Positions 1 to 7,909 of a stretch of 64,000 nucleotides of DNA are shown one piece after another. The notes beneath the pieces are model-generated. The model saw only the letters and a list, made by a program, of their open reading frames with translations, did not search any database and was not told the DNA's origin. The position numbers were made by a program, and so were the translations under genes. The DNA lies in assembly GCA_902632595.1 (NCBI GenBank), contig CACPDC010000003.1, positions 1 to 64,000 on the forward strand. Reading direction: 5' to 3'. Position 1 is the first letter of the stretch. Each line of letters begins with the position of its first letter. The DNA comes from an uncultured SAR116 cluster alpha proteobacterium (GTDB lineage: Bacteria > Pseudomonadota > Alphaproteobacteria > Puniceispirillales > Puniceispirillaceae).

Positions 1-1548
1 TATTTGGGCGAAACAGTTGATCAAGCTGTAATCACGGTACCGGCATATTTTAATGATGCTCAAAGACAAGCAACCAAAGACGCAGGAAAAATTGCTGGGC
101 TTGAAGTTCTGAGGATAATAAATGAGCCCACAGCCGCCGCACTCGCCTATGGTTTAGACCAACAGGAATCGGGGGTTGTAGCTGTCTTTGATTTAGGAGG
201 CGGTACTTTCGACGTTTCAATTTTAGAGATTGGTGATGGAGTTTTTGAAGTAAAATCAACAAACGGAGACACGTTTCTGGGCGGGGAAGATTTCGATCAA
301 GCTATTATTGATTTCCTTGCGGAAGAGTTCAAAAAGGAAACGGGCATAAACTTGAGAGATGATAGAATGGCTTTGCAGCGCTTAAAAGAAGCAGCTGAAA
401 AGGCCAAAATCGAGCTTTCAAGCGCAGTTCAGACCGAGGTTAACTTGCCCTTCATAACAGCAGACCAGTCAGGCCCAAAACACTTAAACGTAAAAATTAC
501 CCGCGCTAAACTTGAGGGCCTAGTGTCAAAACTTGTTGAAAGAAGTCTAGAGCCTTGTCGCAAAGCACTCAAAGACGCAGGCCTTGCCGCATCTGAAATC
601 GATGAGGTAATTTTAGTTGGTGGTATGACGCGCATGCCCAAGATTGTCGAGACAGTAGAAAAATTTTTTGGTAAAGAACCCCATCGTGGTGTCAACCCAG
701 ATGAAGTGGTGGCATGCGGTGCTGCAATCCAAGCAGGAGTTTTGACAGGTGATGTAAAGGATGTGTTGCTGCTAGATGTTACGCCGCTATCTCTTGGAAT
801 TGAAACGCTAGGAGGAGTTTTTACTCGCTTAATTGATAGAAACACTACGATACCTACAAAGAAAAGCCAGGTTTTTTCTACAGCGGATGATAATCAGTCA
901 GCGGTCACAATTTCAGTTTGCCAAGGGGAACGTGAAATGGCCAGCGACAACAAACCATTGGGCCAATTTAATCTTGAGGGTATTCCGGCAGCACCCAGAG
1001 GCGTTCCTCAGATTGAGGTGACTTTCGATATTGATGCTAATGGAATCGTTAAAGTTAGTGCAAAAGATAAAGCAACTGGTAAAGAGCAAGCCATTTCCAT
1101 AAAGGCATCTGGAGGTTTAGAGGAGAATGAGATAGAAAAAATGGTCCAGGATGCGGAGCTATATGCAGAGGATGATAAAAAACGAAGAGAATCTGTTGAA
1201 ACACGAAATCAAGCTGAAGCTTTAACACATACTGCAGAAAAAACACTTGCTGATTTGGGAGACAAGGCAGAGCCTGCTTTGCGTTCCGAAGTTGAGTCAG
1301 CGGTATCTGAAGTTAAATCGGCTCTTGAGGGAGAAGAAGAAGCTCTCATAAAGGAAAAAACAGAGGCGCTTTCAGCAGTAATGATGAAACTTGGAGAAGC
1401 AGCCTACAAAACCGATGTAACCGAAAACGACGGTGGTTCACCTGAACAGGGAGACAGCGGAAAACAAGAGGATGTAGTGGATGCTGAATTTGAAGAAATC
1501 GATAAAAACAATGAAGAAGATGAAGAAGACATAAAAAAAGCTAATTAG
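1..1548 (+). CDS. dnaK: Chaperone DnaK (Hsp70), 5' end outside window
   Basis: ATP-driven cytoplasmic foldase that works with DnaJ and GrpE. The gene is already open at base 1 (first codon Tyr); the track's Met at base 4 is an internal TTG codon. Compared with the usual length of about 640 residues, some 125-130 N-terminal residues lie upstream. Visible are the later part of the ATPase domain ([29 protein letters not shown]), the interdomain linker ([14 protein letters not shown]), the substrate-binding domain, the helical lid and an acidic tail. dnaJ follows after 101 bases, then dapB, a common alphaproteobacterial order. Identity is certain; only the 5' end is missing. Confidence 0.98.
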   Translation, partial: YLGETVDQAVITVPAYFNDAQRQATKDAGKIAGLEVLRIINEPTAAALAYGLDQQESGVVAVFDLGGGTFDVSILEIGDGVFEVKSTNGDTFLGGEDFDQAIIDFLAEEFKKETGINLRDDRMALQRLKEAAEKAKIELSSAVQTEVNLPFITADQSGPKHLNVKITRAKLEGLVSKLVERSLEPCRKALKDAGLAASEIDEVILVGGMTRMPKIVETVEKFFGKEPHRGVNPDEVVACGAAIQAGVLTGDVKDVLLLDVTPLSLGIETLGGVFTRLIDRNTTIPTKKSQVFSTADDNQSAVTISVCQGEREMASDNKPLGQFNLEGIPAAPRGVPQIEVTFDIDANGIVKVSAKDKATGKEQAISIKASGGLEENEIEKMVQDAELYAEDDKKRRESVETRNQAEALTHTAEKTLADLGDKAEPALRSEVESAVSEVKSALEGEEEALIKEKTEALSAVMMKLGEAAYKTDVTENDGGSPEQGDSGKQEDVVDAEFEEIDKNNEEDEEDIKKAN

Positions 1549-1554
1549 TGCTCT

Positions 1555-1580
1555 ATAGCTGCCAAGCTATGTGTTTTTTT
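1555..1580 (+). terminator. Weak hairpin with T-run between dnaK and dnaJ
   Basis: A perfect 6-bp stem (ATAGCT / AGCTAT) closes a GCCA loop and is followed, after GTG, by seven T. The stem is short and AT-rich, so it would at most be a leaky terminator. That would fit dnaK being made in excess over dnaJ. Inferred from sequence only. Confidence 0.45.
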
Positions 1581-1649
1581 GAAAATGCAGGGGCGCTTTT
1601 TTGCTAATTGCTTGCATGTAAAAAAGATTACTTAGGTTGGTAAATTGAT

Positions 1650-2768
1650 ATGTCAAAACGAGATATTTACGAAGTGCTTGGTATAAGCCGTGACGCAGAC
1701 GATAGGGCCATAAAGTCAGCGTATCGTAAGTTAGCTATGGAAAACCACCCAGACCGAAATCCAAATGATGAAGTTGCTGCCGAACGTTTTAGAGAGGCGG
1801 CAGAGGCTTACGAGATTTTGAAAGACCCCCAAAAAAAAGCCGCATACGATAGATTGGGACATGCCGCATTTGACCAGACTGGCGGTGCGGGCGGTTTTTC
1901 GAGCGCTGGATTTGGCAGCGGAGGTTTTTCTGACATTTTTGAGCAGATGTTTAGTGAATTTTCCGGTGGTCAAAATGAGAGCAGACAGGGTCGAAAAGGT
2001 GCTGACCTTAGATATGATTTATCCGTATCACTAGAGGATGCTTTTTCAGGTTGCAGTAAAGACATACAGATAACTGTGACAGCTAGCTGTGACGACTGTT
2101 CTGGGACAGGAGCGGCAAAAGGAAGTAAACCTATAACATGTTCTCAATGTGGAGGACATGGAAAAGTTCGGGCACAACAAGGTTTTTTTACAATAGAACG
2201 CACATGCACAACATGTCAGGGGGTCGGAGAAACAATATCAAACCCCTGCAAATCTTGTCGTGGTCAGGGGCGAGTTCAGAAAATTGAAACATTGTCTGTT
2301 ACAGTGCCTGCTGGCGTGGATACAGGAACACGTATTCGGTTGTCTGGAAAAGGAGAGGCTGGATTAAGAGGCGCTACAGCTGGAGATTTATATATTTTTA
2401 TATCGGTAGATGAGCACCCCATTTTTCATCGTGACGCTGATACATTATATTTGAAAATACCTGTTCCAATGGTAACAGCAGCACTCGGTGGATCGATTGA
2501 GGTACCAACTTTAAACGGTAAGTTAACAAAATTAAAAATTGACGCTGGCACTCAATCTAGCCGCAAATTTAGAATGCGGGGAAAGGGTATGCCTATTCTC
2601 AGGAGCTCTAGAATAGGAGATCAGATCGTTGAAATTCATGTGGAGACGCCAACTAAACTGTCTCAAGAGCAGAAACAGATACTTAAGAATTTTGAAGGGC
2701 AGGGTAGTGTCTCACCCGAAACAGAGGGTTTTATAAAACGAGTAAAGCGTATTTTTGGAAATGACTAG
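1650..2768 (+). CDS. dnaJ: Co-chaperone DnaJ (Hsp40)
   Basis: Stimulates the DnaK ATPase and delivers unfolded clients. All class I parts are present in order: J domain at residues 1-70 with the HPD tripeptide at 33-35, a Gly/Phe-rich stretch at about 75-115, four CxxCxGxG zinc motifs at about 147-210 (CDDCSGTG, CSQCGGHG, CTTCQGVG, CKSCRGQG) and the C-terminal substrate-binding and dimerisation region. At 372 residues the length is normal. The ATG start places the J domain immediately at the N-terminus as expected. No strong Shine-Dalgarno is visible. It lies between dnaK and dapB on the same strand. Confidence 0.98.
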   Translation: MSKRDIYEVLGISRDADDRAIKSAYRKLAMENHPDRNPNDEVAAERFREAAEAYEILKDPQKKAAYDRLGHAAFDQTGGAGGFSSAGFGSGGFSDIFEQMFSEFSGGQNESRQGRKGADLRYDLSVSLEDAFSGCSKDIQITVTASCDDCSGTGAAKGSKPITCSQCGGHGKVRAQQGFFTIERTCTTCQGVGETISNPCKSCRGQGRVQKIETLSVTVPAGVDTGTRIRLSGKGEAGLRGATAGDLYIFISVDEHPIFHRDADTLYLKIPVPMVTAALGGSIEVPTLNGKLTKLKIDAGTQSSRKFRMRGKGMPILRSSRIGDQIVEIHVETPTKLSQEQKQILKNFEGQGSVSPETEGFIKRVKRIFGND

Positions 2769-2833
2769 AAAGTTTTTGATAGTAATGTAAATTCTTCTCT
2801 AGAATTATCCAAAACAAAAGATGGGAAAATAAA

Positions 2834-3655
2834 ATGTCTGCTCCTTTAAAAGTGGGCCTTCCAGGATTTGGTGGTCGTATGGGTCAAATGATAGGTACCC
2901 TTATCTGTGAGGACAGCCTTTTTGAAATTGTAGCAGCAACCGAAGCTGCTAATTCCGATTTGGTCGGTTTAGATATTTCCTGTAAACTAGGTTTTCCAAG
3001 TAAAGGAGTGGAAATATCCGACTCTCCTCATGTGCTGGGTGAAAATAGCGATGTAATTATTGATTTTACTCAACCAGAAGCTACTATGACTCACCTCCAA
3101 ATTGCTCTTGAAACCAATACACCGATGGTGATTGGCACAACCGGACTAAACGAAGCACAGGAAAAACAGATATCAAATGTGGGAAAAAAAATCCCTATCA
3201 TTTATTGTGCAAATACATCGATAGGCATAACGCTTCTTCTTCAGCAGGCGCGCCAGATTGCTTCAAAATTAGATAATAGCTGGGATATAGAAGTCCTGGA
3301 GACGCACCACAATAAAAAAGTAGACGCTCCCTCCGGAACGGCTTTAGCCTTGGGTAGGGCGTTGGCACAAGGGAGGTCGGTATCGTTAAGTGATGTTCGT
3401 GATGGCGTACGTGACGGCAATACTGGACCTAGAAAACAGGGTAACATCGGCTTTTCAGTTTTGCGAGGTGGTGATGTTGCTGGAGAACATAGTGTTATAT
3501 TTTTTGGGAAGGATGAACGTATAGAGTTAGTTCATAAAGCAAACGATAGGGTTATTTTTGCTAGAGGGGCGTTAAAAGCGGCCCAGTTCATTGCAACTAA
3601 GTTAAACCAAACAGAATTGCATGGTTATTTTACAATGGATGATGTGCTAGTGTAG
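2834..3655 (+). CDS. dapB: 4-hydroxy-tetrahydrodipicolinate reductase
   Basis: NAD(P)H-dependent reductase of the diaminopimelate/lysine pathway, supplying lysine and the peptidoglycan cross-linking residue. The N-terminal Rossmann motif GFGGRMG is at residues 11-17, and the family signature with the catalytic His and Lys (HHNKKVDAPSGTA) is near residue 157. Length 273 is typical. It lies 65 bases after dnaJ. Its last 31 bases overlap the end of the convergent DUF2244 gene. The start is ATG, with a GGGA-like sequence upstream. Confidence 0.97.
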   Translation: MSAPLKVGLPGFGGRMGQMIGTLICEDSLFEIVAATEAANSDLVGLDISCKLGFPSKGVEISDSPHVLGENSDVIIDFTQPEATMTHLQIALETNTPMVIGTTGLNEAQEKQISNVGKKIPIIYCANTSIGITLLLQQARQIASKLDNSWDIEVLETHHNKKVDAPSGTALALGRALAQGRSVSLSDVRDGVRDGNTGPRKQGNIGFSVLRGGDVAGEHSVIFFGKDERIELVHKANDRVIFARGALKAAQFIATKLNQTELHGYFTMDDVLV

Positions 3656-4167
3656 GGCACGCCTCTCATCCGGTTAAAACAATCATTAAGAGCATTTGCA
3701 AGAGATAATTTCTCTTGTGGTGGTAAAAATGAACCTATTTCTAACTTTTCAGCATGGTAACTAAGAATAAGTTTGTCAGAATTACCGTCAGTTTTTATGC
3801 AATTTGCAACTATCCAAGGTGATACGATAGTAAAACAGCGCCTTGCACCCCGCCAGTTTACTTTTTCGATAGATGTTTTCTCCGGTGTTATGAAGATTTG
3901 CTCAAAATTTCTTCCAGAGTTGTAATTTAGCCGAAATACTAGCCAAACTAAACCAATTTCAAGTCCTAAAAAACCAATAACTGGCCAAGCACCCAGGGAG
4001 TAAAACAATACCGACAGGATTAAAACCAAACTGATAAAAGCAATCATCAAATAAATATATCCCCGCTCTCCAAGCGATCGATATGGCCATAATGTTATAG
4101 TTATTTTTTCTAATTTGTCGTTTGTTTTCTCATGTCTCCAAAAAGGGTTCTGGGAAGTTTTAAACAT
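3625..4167 (-). CDS. DUF2244 family integral membrane protein
   Basis: An uncharacterised family common in alphaproteobacteria; no reaction is known to me. The 180-residue protein has a short cytoplasmic N-terminus beginning NPFWRHE-like, two predicted membrane segments at about residues 37-58 and 60-78 separated by a tight turn, and a soluble C-terminal half with a conserved-looking RNYNSGRNFEQ-like stretch after the second helix. The arrangement and length match DUF2244. The gene is convergent with dapB and overlaps its 3' end. A 14-bp palindrome lies about 80 bases upstream of the start. The family call rests on pattern resemblance; function unknown. Confidence 0.8.
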   Translation of the reverse strand: MFKTSQNPFWRHEKTNDKLEKITITLWPYRSLGERGYIYLMIAFISLVLILSVLFYSLGAWPVIGFLGLEIGLVWLVFRLNYNSGRNFEQIFITPEKTSIEKVNWRGARRCFTIVSPWIVANCIKTDGNSDKLILSYHAEKLEIGSFLPPQEKLSLANALNDCFNRMRGVPYTSTSSIVK

Positions 4168-4245
4168 ATTTTATCTTTCAGTAATTAAGTTTTTTATATT
4201 TAGCACAAAAGCGGCAAGTGGAAAAAATGGTGTCTTACGAACAAA

Positions 4246-4259
4246 AAACGATATCGTTT
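4246..4259. promoter_or_regulatory. 14-bp perfect palindrome, candidate operator
   Basis: AAACGATATCGTTT reads the same on both strands. It sits about 80 bases upstream of the DUF2244 start (minus strand). A dimeric regulator could bind here. The assignment is inference; no binding protein is suggested by the neighbours. Confidence 0.3.
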
Positions 4260-4341
4260 GCTTTTAGCTAATACATAACCATCGTTTCACATAGTATCAC
4301 CAGCAAAATCTAAAATCTTGAGAAGCTTCTACTTTCGTGGT

Positions 4342-4375
4342 TACTTTAATATTTAAATTAAAGTATTTTTTTTTT
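4342..4375 (+). terminator. AT-rich hairpin followed by ten T
   Basis: TACTTTAAT and ATTAAAGTA form a perfect 9-bp stem around an ATTTAA loop, and ten T follow directly. The form is that of an intrinsic terminator on the plus strand, but the stem has a single G-C type pair and the nearest plus-strand gene ends 690 bases upstream. It could equally be chance in AT-rich sequence. Confidence 0.25.
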
Positions 4376-4676
4376 CAAAAATGTCAAAATTTTTAAAAAA
4401 ACACAAAAAAGATAATATTCTTAAAAGGATTTGATCTACTTGCAATCTTTGTTAATGAGGTAATTTACCCAAATGTCAATTTAATGGTATTAAATACTTG
4501 AGCAACTTTTTATAAATTTCTTTGTAAGATAACTTGTTCAATATCGTATAAATAAGAAATGTGAACTTTTTTGTTGGCTGAATTTGGTATGGACTCATAA
4601 AAGTCTGAACACGCCGTTTTTTATGTTATAGATTTGTTGTTAAATAGTAATCATTATCGTTAAGTTAATTTAAAGT

Positions 4677-5522
4677 TTATGAATTCAAGGCATTTGAAAG
4701 TTCGCTTTCACAAGTAAAAATGTCCATCGTGTCACCTAAACTTTTTGCTCTTACATCGATAAAACTTACTAAGTATTCATTTCTGGTCAATTTAAGAAAA
4801 AAATCCACGATACACTCACCAGCTTCGTATTGCCATAAATTCATATCTTTTGTACTTAAAACAAAATTTGGTTTTCCCAGCATGTTTTCGAGTTCTGTAA
4901 TTTTGTAATTCAGGAATCTTTTCAGTTTTATTTTCTTTACTTCAGGCGCTTGAAGTTTGTTTTGGGGTACATTAATTATTGAGGCAAGTTTATTATTTTT
5001 TGTTTGTTCCGACTTTAATATTTCACCCTCATCATATTTCGGCTTTATGTTGAGATTCATTGAGTCTTTTATATCTTCGATATTTTCATTGTCTTCTCTT
5101 GTGTAAGAAAGCTCATTAGGTTCCAATATATTGCTTACACGACTGCTCTCCTCATCAGTTTTTTCTATGTTAGATTGAATATCTCTAGTTATTTTTTTTT
5201 CCAATGGGTTTGATTTTGACGCTTCTACATTTTTTGATATTGAGAAGTCTAAAGGTGTTTGATTTGAAATATTTGGTGGGTCTGGGAATTCGGCATCCAC
5301 TTCTTTGGAATCTGAAATTTTGTTAGTTTGTTTTTCAGTTTGTGAGGCATCAGAAACATTCAAATTGTCTTTGTTAAAGACGGGCACATTTTCAATTGTG
5401 AAAATAGGTTTTATATCACCTCTAGGAATTCCTTCACAGGCAGATAAAAAAATATAAGATGCAAAAATTAAAAAATATGTAAAAGTATTTTTGCGAAACA
5501 GACGTTCAAGACTTGAATACAT
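4677..5522 (-). CDS. Putative lipoprotein with acidic linker and C-terminal BamE-like domain
   Basis: Function unknown. The N-terminus is a lipoprotein signal: basic residues, a hydrophobic stretch (YFLIFASYIFLSAC) and a lipobox LSAC near residue 29. About 165 residues of low-complexity Asn/Ser/Glu/Lys-rich sequence follow, probably a disordered tether. The last ~80 residues form a compact domain with a LGKP turn, a LWQY motif and two Cys (GECIVDFF, FTCESE), the pattern of small BamE/SmpA-like domains found in alphaproteobacterial lipoproteins. The start lies 6 bases after the maeB stop, so the two are probably co-transcribed. The domain resemblance is by eye and tentative; lipidation is likely. 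Confidence 0.75.
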   Translation of the reverse strand: MYSSLERLFRKNTFTYFLIFASYIFLSACEGIPRGDIKPIFTIENVPVFNKDNLNVSDASQTEKQTNKISDSKEVDAEFPDPPNISNQTPLDFSISKNVEASKSNPLEKKITRDIQSNIEKTDEESSRVSNILEPNELSYTREDNENIEDIKDSMNLNIKPKYDEGEILKSEQTKNNKLASIINVPQNKLQAPEVKKIKLKRFLNYKITELENMLGKPNFVLSTKDMNLWQYEAGECIVDFFLKLTRNEYLVSFIDVRAKSLGDTMDIFTCESELSNALNS

Positions 5523-5528
5523 GGTTAG

Positions 5529-7790
5529 TTAGAGCTTTTCATAAACAGCCATAGCAGCAGCACTTACAATATCATTAACTTGAGCGCCCATTTGCACAAT
5601 CTGAAATGGATGTTTTGAGCCCAGCAACATTGGTCCAATTACAGAACCACCTCCTAGCTGTTGCATAAGTTTAAAGGAAATATTTGCAGAATGAAGTCCA
5701 GGCATAATTAAAATATTTGCTGGCCCTGTTAACCTACAAAACGGGTATCTTTGTCTCTGTAGATCGTAATTAAGAGCAATTTCTGCGCTCATTTCCCCGT
5801 CATATTCAAAATCCACCTTCATATCATCTAGTATTTTAATAGCATTTACAATATGGTCTGTTGAGGGGCCAGATGGGTTTCCAAAATTTGAAAAAGACAA
5901 TAAAGCAACACGAGGCGCATGACCCATTAATTTTGCCTGTTTTGAGACAGATACTGCGATTTGGGCAAGTTGTTCGGCTGTTGGTCTCTCATAGATTGAA
6001 GTGTCTCCAAGAAAAACTGTCCGGCCCTTAGAAATAAGCATAGAGCATGAAACAAATATATCTTTATCTTTCGCGTCTATCACACGCCTTACATGTTCAA
6101 AGCTTGCTTTGAAAGATCTTGTTACTCCAGTCACCATTGCATCAGCCTCTCCATTAACGATCATGCAAGCGCCAAAAATATTCCTGTCTAAATTCACCAT
6201 TCGTTGGCAATCTCTGTAGAGATATCCTTCTCTTTGAAGTCTGCCGTAAAGAAAGTCTGTGTAAATGTCGTTTTGTCTTGATACTTTTGCATTAGTAATA
6301 GGCAGGTTATCTGCGCCCTCGAGCCCTAGTTCTTCAATAGCCTTTTTTATTCTATGTTCCCTACCTACAAGAATGGGTTGACCATATCCACTGTTTCTAA
6401 AAGCTAAAGCTGCTCTAATAACTACTTCTTCTTCTCCTTCGGCAAAAACAACACGCGCATTTTTAGAAGAAATGTGTTCAAATATTTCCTGTAAAAAAGT
6501 TGCTGTCGGATCAAGTCGGGCTGACAGTTCATTTTTGTATGCCTGTATATCCTTGATTGGTTTTCGAGCAACGCCTGTATCCATGGCTGCCTTTGCTACT
6601 GCGCTTGAAATTGCGGAAATGAGTCGTGGATCAAAAGGTGCCGGAATTATATAATCTTTTCCAAACTTAAGGGGGTGTCCAGAATAGGCATTGTTTACCT
6701 CATCTGGCACATCTTCTCTCGCTAGCATTGCAATTGCGTTGGCTGCAGCGATTTTCATTTCTTCATTAATCGCAGACGCCCTCACATCCAGCGCACCTCG
6801 AAATATATACGGAAAACCTAAAACATTATTAACCTGATTAGGGTAGTCAGAACGGCCTGTTGCTATTATTGCGTCTGACCTAGCTGATTTTGCATCTTCA
6901 GGTGAAATTTCTGGATTAGGATTAGCCATAGCAAATATAATTGGTTCATCCGCCATTTTTTTCACCATTTCTTTAGTAACCGCACCTGCTACCGAGAGAC
7001 CTAAAAAAACATCTGCTCCCTCTATTGCTTCTTCTAAACTCCGAGCTCTTGTTTCTACAGCGTGTGCAGATTTCCATTGGTTCATGCCTTTTTCGCGCCC
7101 CTGATATATGACACCAGTTCGGTCAACAAGGATAACATTATTTTGTGGAACCCCCATGGCTTTAATGAGCTCAACACAAGCAATGGAGGCAGAACCAGCC
7201 CCATTGCAAACAACTTTAATATCTTTAAAATTACGACCGGTTAAATGTAAAGCATTCATTAACCCAGCGGCGGTAATGATTGCAGTGCCGTGCTGATCGT
7301 CATGAAATATGGGTATGTCCATAATTTCGCGTAATCGCTGTTCGATAATAAAACACTCAGGTGCTGCAATATCTTCAAGATTAATCCCTCCAAACGATGG
7401 ACCTAATAACGATACAGCTTCAATGAATTTATCAGGATCTTCAGTATCAATTTCTAAGTCAATACCATCTAGGTCTGCGAATTTTTTAAAAAGTACGGCC
7501 TTTCCTTCCATTACTGGTTTTGAAGCGATAGCACCAATATTACCTAAACCTAAAACAGCTGTACCATTTGATATAATGGCGACAAGATTCCCTTTTGCGG
7601 TATAGTCGTAAGCGGTTTCTGGATCTTCATTTATAATAATGCAAGGTTCTGCTACGCCTGGAGAATAAGCTAGCGATAGATCTCTTTGTGTGTTCAAAGG
7701 TTTTGTGGGCGTTACCTCAAGCTTTCCCGGTCTTCCGGTCGTATGAAAGGCTATGGCGTCTTCTTTTAAATTCTTGATTTTATCGCTCAT
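5529..7790 (-). CDS. maeB: NADP-dependent malic enzyme (malic enzyme-phosphotransacetylase-like fusion)
   Basis: Oxidative decarboxylation of malate to pyruvate with NADP, linking the TCA cycle to pyruvate and NADPH supply. At 753 residues it has the two-part MaeB form: a malic enzyme half (SLAYSPGVAEPC near residue 41, dinucleotide motif GAGSASIAC near 197, MANPNPEISP) and a C-terminal phosphotransacetylase-like half from about residue 430 (RVVFAEGEEE, VTGVTRSF, SFSNFGNPSGPST). In known MaeB proteins the second half is regulatory and not an active transferase. Divergent from mutS with a 119-base shared upstream region; the lipoprotein gene follows 6 bases downstream. Confidence 0.96.
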   Translation of the reverse strand: MSDKIKNLKEDAIAFHTTGRPGKLEVTPTKPLNTQRDLSLAYSPGVAEPCIIINEDPETAYDYTAKGNLVAIISNGTAVLGLGNIGAIASKPVMEGKAVLFKKFADLDGIDLEIDTEDPDKFIEAVSLLGPSFGGINLEDIAAPECFIIEQRLREIMDIPIFHDDQHGTAIITAAGLMNALHLTGRNFKDIKVVCNGAGSASIACVELIKAMGVPQNNVILVDRTGVIYQGREKGMNQWKSAHAVETRARSLEEAIEGADVFLGLSVAGAVTKEMVKKMADEPIIFAMANPNPEISPEDAKSARSDAIIATGRSDYPNQVNNVLGFPYIFRGALDVRASAINEEMKIAAANAIAMLAREDVPDEVNNAYSGHPLKFGKDYIIPAPFDPRLISAISSAVAKAAMDTGVARKPIKDIQAYKNELSARLDPTATFLQEIFEHISSKNARVVFAEGEEEVVIRAALAFRNSGYGQPILVGREHRIKKAIEELGLEGADNLPITNAKVSRQNDIYTDFLYGRLQREGYLYRDCQRMVNLDRNIFGACMIVNGEADAMVTGVTRSFKASFEHVRRVIDAKDKDIFVSCSMLISKGRTVFLGDTSIYERPTAEQLAQIAVSVSKQAKLMGHAPRVALLSFSNFGNPSGPSTDHIVNAIKILDDMKVDFEYDGEMSAEIALNYDLQRQRYPFCRLTGPANILIMPGLHSANISFKLMQQLGGGSVIGPMLLGSKHPFQIVQMGAQVNDIVSAAAMAVYEKL

Positions 7791-7909
7791 TATGTTCCTA
7801 CTTATGTTGAAATTATATGATTGTTGGAATAAATTGTTTAGATGGTTTGTTCCTCGTCTTTAAAAAAATTAAAACTTTGCAAATTATTTAACTGAAATAA
7901 TAACATAGC

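Larger units (their letters stand above)
4168..4676. other. AT-rich gene-free gap of 509 bases
   Basis: The largest non-coding gap in the window, between the start of the DUF2244 gene and the end of the lipoprotein gene, both on the minus strand. It must hold the DUF2244 promoter. I see a perfect 14-bp palindrome (4246-4259), a 9-bp AT-only-loop hairpin followed by ten T on the plus strand (4342-4375), and no open frame above about 20 codons with a credible start. Nothing resembling a tRNA or a known small RNA was recognised. Confidence 0.7.

Noticed and set aside
429-845. 138-codon minus-strand ORF inside dnaK
   Set aside because: Lies fully within the dnaK coding sequence, shows Ser/Thr-rich reverse-frame composition and no domain. 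Shadow ORF, as are the other nested track lines.
4380-4433. 17-codon basic ORF (MSKFLKKHKK...) in the long gap
   Set aside because: No ribosome site, very AT-rich Lys-heavy content expected by chance, and no support from neighbours.
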